64,000 nucleotides of DNA from Polytrichum commune (GCA_950295325.1 OX485803.1:67037554-67101553), one strand, 5' to 3'; shown: positions 44,061 through 56,499, counted from the first letter of the stretch. The notes: generated from the sequence alone by a model not told the origin. Translations and numbers: made by a program.

Positions 44061-46485
44061 GGGTTAGGTGACAGTCAAAGACAAGCACCGTAAAACATCA
44101 TAGAGACACAAGTTTGAAAGAAATCAAACTACGTTTTTATTAAGTACTCCACATTCAATAATGAACATAATTGGGAAGACTTGTGTATTCAATCAAGGAA
44201 TTGACAAACATACACTTCTAAGAACCATAACTAAATCAAGGTGGGTGTGATTCTTCAATAGGGTTTGTGTTGATCCTTCATTGTAGATTTGCTAATGCAA
44301 CACAAGTTTCGTCGTGTAAATCTAATTTATAGAAGTTGGAGATCAAGAGAAAAGTCAAATAACATATCATAGTGGCGGTGGCTAGCATCCCACGGTTCTC
44401 TGCCATTTCACCTAAACATTTTCCAAATAAATAAAATAAATAAACAGAAGAAGAATATGGTGACGGGTAACGTGAAGGGTGGGGACACATGCCGTGAGAG
44501 CGGGTAAGGGGTTGGGGATAGGGAAGGGTGGAAAGGGACGGAAAAGAAGACCGATTCAAAAACATAAAAACAACGCAATTTTTCTACGACATAGGCACAT
44601 GTGCAATGGTATGGGACAATATAGGTCCAGGTTAGTTGTCTTACATGTGGATCGAATAAGACATAAAAATATTCATTTTGTCAATCAAAAAGTGTCACAT
44701 GTCATCATAGAGTTGGTCATAACATCTTGAAAAATGTTCCATATAATTACATTCAGGCCTAGGCGTGCCCAATCATACATAATCGTACAATGAACTACAA
44801 AATAACCAATGTTGGATTGGTACTATAGGTTCCCGAGGGGTATCAAGTTGGATATGTGCAATGGATTTGTGAATCTTAACACCATACTACGAAGTTACTC
44901 AATACAAGTTTAGCACCATACCAATAGGGTCTTGATGAAATCAATACCATGTAGAGACCATTTATTGGGGAGGTTTGCGAGGTTCGTGGATGGTATTGAT
45001 CTAAATCTACCTCAATTCCTAAATGTTTGTTGACAAGTAGTGTAGTAATGAGTAAGGTTCCATAGAGGGAAACCTTTATACCAAGTGTGAAGGACATAAA
45101 CATTTGCACTTGCTTTGGGGTGTGGACCTAGGTTATGTAACGGATGAATAAGAGTGATCGGTTCCATTGTTGAGTGATGGGATCAATGGGAAAATGTCTT
45201 GAGGGCAAGTCTCACTTTTTGTTGGCTATAATTTGTGTGATGTTCAATATGCTCTATGGTTGTCAATGATGTTTGTATTGGAGTTATCCGTAAAGTTCCT
45301 CAAAGAGGGACAAAAGTGTAAGTTGATCCTTCTTTGAGAAAAAATGTATTAGGAATCGTTTCCTCGTCATGTATCGCAACCTATTTTAAAAGTTGGGTGA
45401 ATTTTTGGGGATTTCCTCAAACTTTGATAGTTTTAGGATTTGAAATAGGGTGTGTGCATGGGACCCGCTATCCTAAATCTTGGATTGGTATATGCATGGC
45501 CCACCCATTCTCGTAGGACAAGCTAGAAAGCCAGTTTTTAATAGCCCGACACCACTCTTTGTGTAAGATAATGTAAGCATAAAGAAAACTTGAGTAACTT
45601 GTCTTAATTCTCATAAACTCATGTTTGGGACTAAACCCATGGTTTCATTGCTTTACTTTACGAAATGAATAACTCTATTGTTTTACATGTATACAAATTG
45701 CCATATGAATTGGTATCAAGTGCATCCATATGATACCTTTCTCGGCTTATGAAACTTCATGTGTGTTACCTAGTACCAATACCTTAATATTCGTAAATGA
45801 GTTGTATATAATACAATAACTGCATTGGTAACATGAAAACATATCGATGGAACACTAAAAATCATTTGCTTTAGCTCATTTGACCCCCAAAATTAGCATT
45901 GGAGACCCCAAGTCTAATACCTATCTTCAATGACATATAATGTTGAATTCCTTGAATCATCATCTCTTACCCCCAGAGAGGTCTCCCCATTTTACTATTC
46001 AGTACATTTAAAATACTCCGTACTAAGATAGTGAGATCTCCCAATCCATTGGGAAATCTCCATATGTTATACGGGCTTTGTCTCCATCTTATAGTACATA
46101 ATTATTTCTAATTCTCTTTGCTAAATACATTTAATGAAGTAACATAGTACTTAGAGTACTTAGTTACTATTTTAAACCCTCCATTTTAGTAATTTATTCC
46201 TAATTTAGTTCATTTTAATTCAAAAGTCTACTATTAGTTAAATACTTGTTATCTACTAGGCTCAACTTTCAAAGGGCCATGGAATGATCATACCCAACAT
46301 ACCAAAAGCTTCTTGATTTTGTTACATTGACTAAGAAGATAGTTATTGCAAATTTGAAATGCAAGGTATTAAGCGGTCGCCTTTCGGTGTTCGGCAAATT
46401 CATCAATGTGGTACAAAAAATATATTAATCCCTTGACAAGTAAAATTAAGGTGTCTCTACCACTATCCCAAGATCCTTCATACCA
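44061..46485. other. No supported gene
   Basis: About 2.4 kb. Open frames at 44565-44278, 44479-44730, 45109-44876 and 45334-45516 show no domain or partner. The sequence turns strongly AT-rich after 45550. Confidence 0.4.
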
Positions 46486-46514
46486 TAATAATAATAATAA
46501 TAATAATAATAATA
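46486..46514. repeat. (TAA)n microsatellite
   Basis: About nine AAT/ATA units. It precedes a GC-richer segment (GGTCCCTATTTAAAGGGGCC) that leads into the SINE-like unit at 46741. Confidence 0.9.
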
Positions 46515-46740
46515 GAAACTCCGGTCCCTATTTAAAGGGGCCGGCGTGAATGAAGTGTCCGTTCGTATTGTCAAATGACCCAATGCCTACCAGACAAGGG
46601 GAAATTTGGACAATACTACTCTCCCCTTCCGGGGATGGACACTATAGTAACCGGAAAACAACAATAAAGGTAACCCTCCTTAGTTGTTTAGCACGTAGTT
46701 GCTGCAGTGTTGTAGTATAAGTTGTAATTTGTTGTGTTTG

Positions 46741-46975
46741 GTGGTCGCCAAGTCATGTTTCCTTGGTTGGTTGAGGGAGGATGTTTAACTACATGTAGGC
46801 GGTCCGAGTTCGACTCCCGTTGAGTCCGTCTGAGCGTTTAGTGTGTTATACATGACTTGGTGCTGCTAGTGATTTTAAAGGCAAGAAAATTGTGCCAACC
46901 AACCGGCTCCTACCCGTCTTCCTGAGCTATTGGTGTTAATATTGTTCAATAAATAAAGGACTATCTTGTGATCTT
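46741..46975 (+). mobile_element. Candidate tRNA-derived SINE, plus strand
   Basis: Box-A-like TGGTTGAGGG at 46768-46777 and box-B-like AGTTCGACTCC at 46807-46817, spaced as in tRNA-derived promoters. CCAAGTCATG (46748) and CATGACTTGG (46851) form an inverted pair around this head. The body ends AATAAATAAAGGACTAT before the A-rich tail (minus strand) of a LINE. It differs in sequence from the SINE at 4776. No second copy or target duplication seen, so this rests on the promoter boxes. Confidence 0.45.
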
Positions 46976-47900
46976 TTTCTTATCTTTGTTGTTTTATTTG
47001 TTTGTTTATTTATTTATTATTCTGCTGGTATTGCTTGGTTATTTTCAATACATCTTTTATGTAGAAGGATTGAACTGGCATGTTGTATGGCAATGGTGTT
47101 TATTTCTTTGAATGTATGGTTTATAGAATTTTGAGGTAGTTTGAATGTTTGTTCTAGTTGTTTCATTGACGGGGTGTGTGTGGTTCCTCTAGCTCCAGCC
47201 GAGATGACTATAAGTGGGTCTACTTTCCAGCCTTGTTGGGTGATGTCATTAATTAGTGGTTGGTATTTTTGAATTTTATTGTCAATTGTATCTTGTGGGA
47301 ATCTGTCATTTATGTATGTGAATTCAATAAATTGTACCGTGAGGTTGTATGTTGGGTGTGGTGGTGGGGTGGTGGGGTGGTGGGGTGCTTTGGTGTGGGA
47401 GTTCTTTGATACACAGGAGGTCGGGTTTAAATCGTGCGTTGCAGTGGCATCTTTGTTGTTCACATGTACATGGTAAGAGCCATGTGGGGACTGTATTCTC
47501 TTGTGGGTTGTTGTCGAATGTCCCTGCATTTATGAGGATGTAGCATCTTGATTTTTGCGATGATAGGATTAGTTTTCTTAGTTCCCATACTGCTTTGTTA
47601 TGCATTTTGGTTCTTAGGGCATGTATATGGTGTTGATTGCATTTTAACAGTACATGTAGCCATGTATATGTATCAGAAGAGTTACAGATTGGGCATGTAA
47701 TAGATGGGAATCTTTCTATGCCAAAAAATAGTTGTTTTCTAGCATTGCCCATGTATTGTCCAGTTCGGAATTTTAATATGCATGTCTTTTGTGAGTTTGA
47801 TATAACAGGGTTAGACCAGAAATTATTAGATATTTCATTATTTATGTCAGGGTTCATTGTCCATTTGCTAATGTTAGGGACCTTCATACCATGACTAAGT
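46976..47900 (-). mobile_element. 5'-truncated LINE, restriction-like-endonuclease type (3' part)
   Basis: Two minus-strand frames (47887-47324 and 47529-47017) together read like the end of a non-LTR retrotransposon polyprotein. First KFRTGQYMGNARK, then a CCHC zinc finger CPICN....HVLLKC (C-x2-C-x10-H-x4-C), then RFKPDLLC, and in the other frame FIEFTYINDRF, KIQKYQPLINDI and GWKVDPLIVISAGARG. KPD followed by E and K..KY fits the PD-(D/E)xK restriction-like endonuclease placed after the reverse transcriptase in R2-type LINEs. A one-step frame change within the CCACCACCC-rich stretch near 47350 separates the frames, so it is broken. After the stop at 47017 an A-rich tail follows directly. Confidence 0.6.
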
Positions 47901-47938
47901 ATGAGTCTTCCAACTTCAATGGACCATTTGTAAGGCTA

Positions 47939-48177
47939 GATATTCTTGGTGTCTACGTAAACTCATCCATTGCAAAGGTGAAAATGCAGTGAATTATGTT
48001 ATTATTTATACATGTTCATTTTAAGACAATTTTATTCCAAATATAAAATTAGAGACCCCAAATTAGTCTAGTGGTGTACAATTATAATGAATTGGCCCTC
48101 AATCTTATAGGGGATTTTTTTTTAATTGGAGCCCCTTCATCCACGATGGATGAGTTTACGCAGACACCACGAATCCC
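47939..48177. mobile_element. Short TIR element, 239 bp
   Basis: Left end GATATTCTTGGTGTCTACG continues TAAACTCATCCATTG; right end, reverse-complemented, GGGATTCGTGGTGTCTGCG continues TAAACTCATCCATCG. About 34 bp of inverted repeat with few mismatches. The interior is AT-rich and non-coding. It abuts the 5'-truncated end of the LINE. Superfamily unplaced. Confidence 0.6.
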
Positions 48178-50775
48178 AAGCCCCAGCTAAATAGTCCTAT
48201 ACATTTTTGCATCCACAATGTGCCAAAATTACATATGTGGTGATAGTTGTCCAGTCTAAATAATGAAATGACCTCCCTCAATTTTTCAACAATGTGTCAT
48301 TCAATGTCATTAAATTCTCTTCTTCCTTAGTTTTCCAAGTTATATCAAGATCCTTCAAAAGTCAACCTTATTGGCCAAAGTCGTGGGTAAGTTTGAGACA
48401 GAATTTCCATATATGTGAGATATTATGTCATCACTTCTATTAGAAAATACATCATTTTGGTCATTTAGTGTGAGCTTCATTCCCAAACTAGTTTTTGGAA
48501 ATCAATTAAATTTCTTTGATAGTGTGGTCTATAATTTCGAATATTCCAAAAGTGATTCTTTTGGGGCAAGAATCTTCTAACATGCTCTTGTGGTGTCACA
48601 CATCAAGCTTACACAAAAAGAATGTGATCGTCCTCATTGATGACACTACATGTACCATATTTAAAATAGTGTTAGCAAATAGTGCAGGTTTCTCAAAAAT
48701 CAAATGCACATGGATTTGACAAGATCGTACTAAAACAATAAGAATAATGTAGACAATGGACATTGGACGTTTTCAAACAAAAGTAGCTCAATAGTTCAAT
48801 TGTCCAATATAAGCTTAATCAAATGCATGCAAAGTCCAAGGGTTTCCATACCGTAGTTGTCTCGCACCTTCGGCACCTTTTGCCTAATAATTAATAAAAG
48901 GTCGAAATTAAGTTAGGTAACCCAAAAAAAAATCTAAAATTGGGCATATTCAAAAAGTAATCTAAAGTAAGTTAGACATTCATCCAAGCCATTTCCATAA
49001 TTCATGAATGATTTTCCTAATTTTAGTTATGTCAGCTACGATTAACCTAAACACTTCGCTTAACCAACATTCTTTACCCAGTTTGTCTTTGACTTGTACG
49101 TCACTTAATGAAGTTATTTGATTCTACTTTGTTGGATTCTGGTGAATGTCACTTGCATTATTATGATTTTAGGCACTCTTTGAAGTGTCTTTTTTTCTTT
49201 TTGGACACTCAACGAAATAAAAGCTACCATACATGCTATACATAACCGATCCTTCTTGAATTCATATTCACAAGCAAGAAGAGTACAATAGTCATTCAAT
49301 CCCTAGTAGTCTTCAATGTTAAGGGTGTAAATTGCTCATGGAGTAGGTACCACTTAATCCTCGTGAACATTCTAATGGATCTAGTCATTGATGTTTAGGA
49401 TCTATATACCTATGTTGTTGCATATTCAATAGTGGATAACACATATATGATTTTCAATATGCTATTCAATGTCAATTGATATTTGGATTTATGTGGTGCT
49501 ATAACATTCATTAACGTTTTTTAAACATTGAAACTAATTTGTAAATAGGTGGTATGGACATAATAAGGCATAGATGTTATTTATTTGATAGATGTTAACA
49601 TTTGAAGTAAATTTTTTGTGGCGTTGCATGCACCTTCAAGTAGTAAATGACACTAAAGATTATAAATAGTAAGTATAATGTTAAGAGGAAAAAACAACAA
49701 CTCACAGTCCCCTATGCATTTGGAAACCATAGTCATGATTAATACCCCTTATGGTCACCCATGTGATATGGTACTAGCATTTATTGTGCATCCTCATGCA
49801 TAATTTTCTCTTATGCATACTACGTATGCTAGTGTCTCAAATAATACCCTTTCTTACACTCATGTCATTTCATACGTAGTATGAAAAGTCCACCTCCCAA
49901 GAAAATCTTTGAAACCTTTCTCAAATTTGAAGGCAAAAGTGAATTGGGGATGAGGTATTTAATTATATGAAAACCGTGGGATGAGATCTTTAATCTAGAA
50001 GATGTTGGTTTTCAACTCCAAAAACTTGGCACAATCCAAATGCACATACTGCAAAGCATAAGAACAAATGGGAGAGTATTATACTTACAATGTATGCCAC
50101 AATGGGGAAGAAATGTCAATGGGTTATAATACAAACAAATGTGCATCATGTATTCATGTATCTATATGCAAGGTTGACTACATGATGGCAAGCACCTTCA
50201 TCTATGTATATATAACTTTGAGTTGCGACAAGGTCATGCACATCATACCGAATCATATAGGGTTTCAACTATTGTTGAGCACTTATAGTCAATAATATAT
50301 AATCAAGATGTGATGTTAGTACATCTTTTATATTATTTTTATGAACTTTCAATACATGTAGGTAATTGTAGTTATTTTTTAGTTTCATTTACTAACATTC
50401 AAGCTATAGTAATATATTAAGGCTTATTTCTAGATATACAAATACCAAGTTGATTACATGGTAATAGACCCCTTGACAAGATGTAGAGAATGAATTCCAT
50501 ACTAATAGGGTCTTTTAAAATGTCAAGTGTCCCCTTGCATTCCATTTATAGCTAGATAATCCATTTTATGAAATATATTCTAAAAATAGGAATTGTTATC
50601 TCATGCTATTTATCACTGCTCACATGCTAGCTTCCCTCCTACCCCACAATATCACAATTACAATGTTTACCTTTGACACAATTGCCTCGGATGGAGCCCA
50701 CTCCTGAAAGGGGGAAGTAACTAGCGGCAAAGAGACTCTTCGTTCATGCTTGCTACATCTGAAGCCTTCATTTAT
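48178..50775. other. No supported gene
   Basis: AT-rich 2.6 kb. About 49795-49872 is an inverted match to 14300-14370, showing one shared dispersed repeat. Open frames at 48516-48719 and 50068-50295 have no recognisable product. Confidence 0.4.
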
Positions 50776-50807
50776 ATCTATCTATCCATCTATCTATCTA
50801 TCTATAT
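50776..50807. repeat. (TCTA)n microsatellite
   Basis: About seven TCTA units with one interruption, ending 10 bp before the Tigger-like element at 50817. Confidence 0.9.
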
Positions 50808-50816
50808 TGCTTAATA

Positions 50817-51541
50817 TTGTTCTCCCTCTTTAGTATGACACGTTTGGGAAACACACCCAAAATAAATAAATAAAATCATATTATCAAGGTGTCCTCTTCT
50901 TATTAATATGACAAATGGCGTGAAGTTGTCGTATTATCGAGGGAATATGAAAGCATAAGTAATATGAGCTTAAAATATATATGCAACGAGTTCAAGCAAT
51001 ATGGATGGTATGAAATAATAGCTTATAATTCCAAACAAATACAAATATTCCCAAGAACTCTTGAAATAAGAGTCCAAAGATCTATGGTGTTGCCTACTCA
51101 AGTTAGTAATTGTCATCTTATCTAAATTCCCTACTAACTTTTGAGAACTAATCATTTCATTAACACCAAAATATAAAGAGTTCTCTAATAAGAAACTAAA
51201 CAACAATGATGCATGACGTTTAGCAACATACTAGGCAAGAGGCCACTCTAACCCTAACCATGTTCATTATGCATTAGTAACCCTAATTCTCATCAAGTTC
51301 TCAATGGTAAGTGAAGTTCCCAAGTAGTTCCCAAGTGAAAATGGATGTGTTTTACATGTACATAACATAGATGAAAGGAATTTCAGCATTAACTACCTCT
51401 TTAATATGACAAAACAAAGATTCCAAATGTCGCATTATCGAGTGCCGTAGCCGTATAAAAGAGAGAGTTTTGAACCAAAAAGTTTGGTGTTACAAAAAAG
51501 TGTCGTAATAGCGAGGGTGTATTGTTAACGAGATTAGACTG
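50817..51541 (-). mobile_element. Tigger-like internally deleted element, copy 4
   Basis: 725 bp between TA dinucleotides (50815-50816, 51542-51543). It is the inverse of the element at 3345-4189: left TTGTTCTCCCTCTTTAGTAT, right reverse-complemented CAGTCTAATCTCGTTAACAA. On the minus strand it keeps the very end of the transposase tail (LLENSLYFGVNEMISSQKLV, NLSRQHHRSLDSYFKSS), directly comparable with the first copy. The DDE core is deleted. Non-autonomous. Confidence 0.82.
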
Positions 51542-53021
51542 TATCCATAATCCTCCTCGTGCACTTTGTCATGTTTCTATTGGCTCATTGAACTACATGA
51601 GAATGGACAACAACCCTTTTAAACATTTCCTAATGGTTGGTCCTACTTTCCAGGCCTAGCCAAGTGTTATCAAATACATACAAATAGTTATGTATTCCAT
51701 TTCCAAGTCCACATATATAACACTCACCTCTATTCGACAACAAACTTCAAATATATCCTATGTCACATCCCACCTCCTACTTGATAAAAGGATGAACGGG
51801 ATCTAAGAGCCAAACTAGCAGTGGTTATCGCCACACTCCATGAAGATGTCTATGATGAAGAAAAGCTTGGGGGAATTAATTAAGGACCTCACATGGTCTC
51901 TTGAGGACATAGACACAAGGAAAGCCATAGGAGTAATTGCCATCATATCTAGGGTTAAGTAGAAGAAAGTAGGGGATAAGTGCTCAACAAAGTTTTTTTT
52001 TACACGTGAGCCAAACAAAAGAACTTTGCCATAATTATTTCAGAGTTTAAAAACACTCACGGAAGGTGGTTCACTAAAGGGGAGGACATGGACAGGATTT
52101 GCCACGACTTTTATACAAATCTAAGGTAGAAATACCCAAACTGGTTAACTAACCCTCTACCCATGCAGTAGACCGTCGTCATAATATTGAAGTGCCATTT
52201 ATGAAACCGATCATGGCGAGGCTGGTAACTTCAATGTGTGTACACTTAGTGTAGCCAATGAGAGTCATGTTTAATGTACTTATGAGTTAACCGGTTTTGG
52301 TGATGTTTTGTATGGAAATGCGGATTACCGTGTTCGGTGTAGGAAGAATCTAGTGAACAGAGCAGGGGGTTTGACAACTTTCCTCTTTGAAAATTGTAGA
52401 CTTTTTTTTTTGTAGAGGGCACAAAAATATGAAACAACTTGCATTCTTCACGAATCCTTCTTGTCGATCGTGGAAAATTATCTCATGATTGTAAGACCAT
52501 ATCTTTAATGCGAATCACCTTATTTTCACGGGTTATGGTATTTCTTCCTTATACATGTATCATGACATTTCCAAAGAAGCACTTATAAAGATTTTTAAGG
52601 AATTCCCAATCACAATCAATTGGGCCATGAATGACTCACTCACATGAGACTTCAATGAAAAGGAATTATCCGTTGTAGTTACATCCCTGACAAAAAGGAA
52701 AGCACATAGGCATGATAGGATGCTCGTAGAATTCTTTCAGCAACTATGGCCAACCCTTGGGTTTGACTTCCACCAAATGATTCTCAAAGCATTGAATCGA
52801 GGTTTTTCACAAAGGGGTCACTAGAGGTATAACTAGTCATGTGCCTAATTAAAGAGGGGGACTACAAATCTCAATAATTTGCATCATATCATGCTCTTCA
52901 GGGCGATCTACAAGATCTTTGCTAAAACGCTACAACTTAGACTCTAACATACGCTTAATGACAAAGTCAACCCAAAAATATTGCATTTCCCCCTCTCATG
53001 TTTATCTTGGATAACATTGTA

Positions 53022-54481
53022 CAGTCTAACCTTGATAATGTCACACCATCCGTTTCACCGAAAAGAGTGATATAAACAAGGTGTGACATATTTGATAATG
53101 TCACATTTTGAAGATTTGTGCATCATGTGATATTATCAAAAAAAAAGGTAGAAAATCAAAATAAAATTACAATGTAAAAAAGAAAATAACAAATACGAGA
53201 CTTCCATGTTTTTGAATGCAAAATCTAATTCAAAATTGTGAATAACAACAAGAGTACATCATAATGTGTCATTGAGATCAGGTAAAGACCTCTCACTAAA
53301 GACAAAGAAGCTTCTAATGTCACATTGTTTTGTTGATGGCAAATGTGCAACACTAATTCTAATGAGTTTGTCATGGATTTTTTCCATTCCTAACAACTCC
53401 AAAGTGTTGAAAATCTGAGAACCTTGGCTAGCCATAAAATTCAAAACATCTTTAGCATATTTTTGTGCATCGCTTAGCTTCACTACTTTAGACTCATCAT
53501 CACTGCTATCAACAATCAATGGATCTACTTCCATGGAATCAAAAACATGTTCGCCATCTTGCACTAATTGCACAAGCTCCTCAGTAGAATATTCCACCTC
53601 AAAATCATCTTCACCTTCCATGTTTATGTACTCCAAAGGACAAAGCTTTTCTACATGCTTGCCTTCGACATCCAAACCCAAATTCAATGCGGCGATGAGA
53701 TTGCCCAATTCCAAAGCTGCTTCCTCCATTTTGGACTTCATACGTTCATCAAAATTGTTGATATATGCATTCCACTTTGTAGGCAATATGGCGGACTTTC
53801 TCCAACAATTTCTAATGGTTTGATCATCTAATTCATGCCAGAAACAGAGCCGAGAAGGTTATCTCCAAAACTAGGAAGCGAATCAGATGGGCGCCCAAAC
53901 TAATTAACCAGTGATAAACAACCCTCTAACTTAGTTTACATATTATGCTAAACAAAATTGGGGATCTCCCTCTACTTCCCAAATGTGAGTACCTTCCAGA
54001 AACCCCAATTCTAGCTCCGTGAAGCAAAATTCCTTGGTTTCTTCTTCTTCTTCTCGTGCCCACATGCGTGAACACCGTGAAAAGACATACAGTTGAACAC
54101 ATGTGACAGAAGGTGGGGTGCATAGAGGCCGAGAAGTCTTGACAACGCCGTGAAAAGACAACACCTTTGAGTGCCGTGTATAGACAACACCGTTCAGGGT
54201 TGGTGCACGATCAAGTTCCAAGAATAGCATTGCATTTATCACAGGGGCGGCGCATGACCCTTTCGGCTACTACAATCTGTCCATCCAACCATCACATACA
54301 ATCCATCCATACTTGGTATTATCACATTTACATTACGGATTTTGGAAAAAAATAGTGACATTACCAAGGGTGATAGGGATAATAACGAGGGAGTTTTACA
54401 CTATGAAAATCGGTTTCAAACTTTTAGGTGACAATATCAAGGAATTCTATTAACAAGGGTGACATTATCAAGGTTAGACTG
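53022..54481 (-). mobile_element. Complete-ended Tigger-like element inside a LINE
   Basis: 1460 bp with near-perfect termini: left CAGTCTAACCTTGATAATGT, right reverse-complemented the same over at least 20 bp. The TA duplication is at 53020-53021 and 54482-54483. Removing the element and one TA restores the host LINE frame GAT AAC ATT GTA CTC ACC. It carries only the C-terminal region of the transposase on the minus strand, so it is an internal-deletion derivative. It is a different subfamily from the copies at 3345, 7036, 20700 and 50817: its TIR reads TTGATAATGTCAC rather than TCGTTAATACGAC. Confidence 0.93.
53259..53786 (-). CDS. Open C-terminal segment of a Tigger/pogo-type transposase
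   Basis: 175 codons open to the stop, without internal lesions. The upstream text reads RNCWRKSAILPTKW, aligning with KNCWRMGLILHATW of the copy at 7036-8533, so the ORF is really the tail of a longer protein whose DDE core has been deleted. It then has a charged helix (ERMKSKMEEAALELGNLIAAL), the acidic FEVEYSTEELVQLV block, a second acidic patch (SSDDESKVVKLSDAQKYA) and a basic-hydrophobic end. It lacks the DNA-binding and catalytic domains, so it cannot transpose; whether it is translated is unknown. Confidence 0.55.
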   Translation of the reverse strand: MPTKWNAYINNFDERMKSKMEEAALELGNLIAALNLGLDVEGKHVEKLCPLEYINMEGEDDFEVEYSTEELVQLVQDGEHVFDSMEVDPLIVDSSDDESKVVKLSDAQKYAKDVLNFMASQGSQIFNTLELLGMEKIHDKLIRISVAHLPSTKQCDIRSFFVFSERSLPDLNDTL

Positions 54482-55050
54482 TACTCACCAAAAAAAACCT
54501 TTGCATTGGGCCAAAGCATCTAGATAGCCTACGGTTCTTCTTAAACTTGATTTCTCTTAAGCCTATAATTAAATTTCATAGGGGTTTTTATATTCATGTC
54601 ATGTTGAAAGGGATTTTCCTCCCTTGGAGGAGAAAACGACAAAAACATCTCCCAATATGCAGACAATTATTCCTTTTACGGTATTGGGAGGGGGGGGGGT
54701 AAGCAATATGTAGATGAACTTGTGAGACTCCTCAAAATATTTAGTGAAGCATCCAAAATGAAGATCAATTGGGAGAAATCATATATGTATTGGTTTGATA
54801 AGTACACTCTCAAACCATAATGGGTTGTAGGGTACAACCAAAGATGGGCATATGAAGGGAACTTCTTTAAGCTCCTTGGCACCTCATTTGGACTCACCTT
54901 AATCAACTAGATGTTGATCAATTTTTACACCAAGATTTCAAAGAAATTTGATTACTGAAGCACCATAAAACTCCCTTTGCTTGGTAGAGTTGTGATTTGC
55001 AACCATGTCTTACTGTCCACATTATGGGGTTTTTATTTTATTTTAATCAT

Positions 55051-55083
<33 letters not shown>

Positions 55084-56273
55084 TCTTCAAAATAACAACT
55101 CATTCACATTAGGGTTAGTTGGAAGGAATGTTGTACATAAAAGAAATATGGAGGGTTTTGGTTGGTAGACCTAGAAACAAACAAGACTAACTTGCTATGC
55201 AGGTGGATTATTAAGGCTATGAAATTGGGCAAATCTAATCTTCAGCTTATCCTTGATATAGATTAGCCATGTTCAATTCCCAAATGGGCATGATTTGGGG
55301 TGTTAGTCTTGGTTGCTTCACCAACAAGCAACATCAAGGTTTCTCCAAATCCATGGTTTGGGGCCATATTAGCAAAGATTGGAAGGTTATGGTTAAAGGT
55401 ATTTACCATCTTCCCCCCCCCCCCCTTCCCCACGGGGAATCGACTCAAACTCATGCATTCTAACATCTGGTGGTCAACCAACCTTGAATTTACCACTAAT
55501 GGTTTTCCTTATGATAAAGCTCATATGCTTTATTGCAAGGGGTTCCGATACAAGGATGATATTTGGGATGGCAAATATTGCACCTTCATTTCATGGGACG
55601 AGGCACAAGAAAATATTAACCTTACACAAATGGATGTTGAGGACAAGATCACATTCACGACCACGATTCTTGACCAATGGCGGCACCTACTCAAGGACAA
55701 TCTGGAAGTTACGCATCTTGATCAATGGGTTGGACCCTATGTGGACTAGGCAGTTGACCCAACCTTTGTCTTGCAATGGTCGGCAAACTTAATTCTTTCG
55801 TGTATGTACCAACATCGTCTCTCCATGTCTCTTCATGTTAAGTACTACACATGTGGTACCTACTCTCACTATTCTGAAAATGGGAGAATCCTATTGGAAA
55901 ATTCATTGCCCTTTTCTACATAGTTAAAATCATCCATACCACTAGAGGCCAAACAAAGCATGAAACTACCTTTTTCTATGGTAAAACGGCCACTCTTGAG
56001 AGGAACCTAGATTGATGGAAATGGATTGAGGGTTACCAGTTCCTTAACTTGGATTAACATGGTCCCGGGGACTTCAAGGGTTATGGGAGAAAGGCAAGGC
56101 TACCTCCTGGGGAACTATAGGTTCTATTGGTCTTACGTGTAGGATCCTCTCCACTTTGGTAAAGAAGGTGCCTTCATGTGGTCCATTTGGCATAAGGCTA
56201 TTGCAATCAATGAGTGGAGGGCACGTATCCCCATGGCCTCTATCTCCAAACGATATGTTTTTGGTATCCCGAA

Positions 56274-56499
56274 CAGTGATCGGGGAGATTTTTGGGCATA
56301 ACCGGTTGAAATCCTAGTGTTTGCAAGTCCAACCGGTTACATGATGACATCCTCCGGTTTTCCTGTATTAAATTGGGGTATATTCCATAAATTCCTCTAA
56401 AATGATCGGTAATTATCCTGCAGTGTTGAACTTCAACCGGTTATTTCTCCAACTCAACCAGTTCATCTGTAACTAACTGCCGGTTCTCCCCGATCATAG
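56274..56499. mobile_element. hAT-type MITE, copy 2, inside the LINE
   Basis: 226 bp with a perfect 8-bp duplication ATCCCGAA (56266-56273 and 56500-56507). Left terminus CAGTGATCGGGGAGATT, right reverse-complemented CTATGATCGGGGAGAAC. It contains repeated AACCGGTT motifs. Taking it out with one target copy joins the LINE codons as GGT ATC CCG AAT ACA AGC. Homologous along its length to 32163-32389. Confidence 0.92.

Noticed and set aside
44278-44565. 95-codon minus-strand frame with hydrophobic stretches
   Set aside because: Overlaps an opposing frame, no signal peptide logic or homology I recognise.
47349-47543. Plus-strand frames opposite the LINE remnant
   Set aside because: Shadows of the minus-strand zinc-finger and endonuclease-like coding sequence.
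55269-55463. Plus-strand frames within 55.2-55.8 kb as separate host genes
   Set aside because: They are alternate frames of the L1 ORF2 remnant; 55300-55749 contains its expected C-terminal text.
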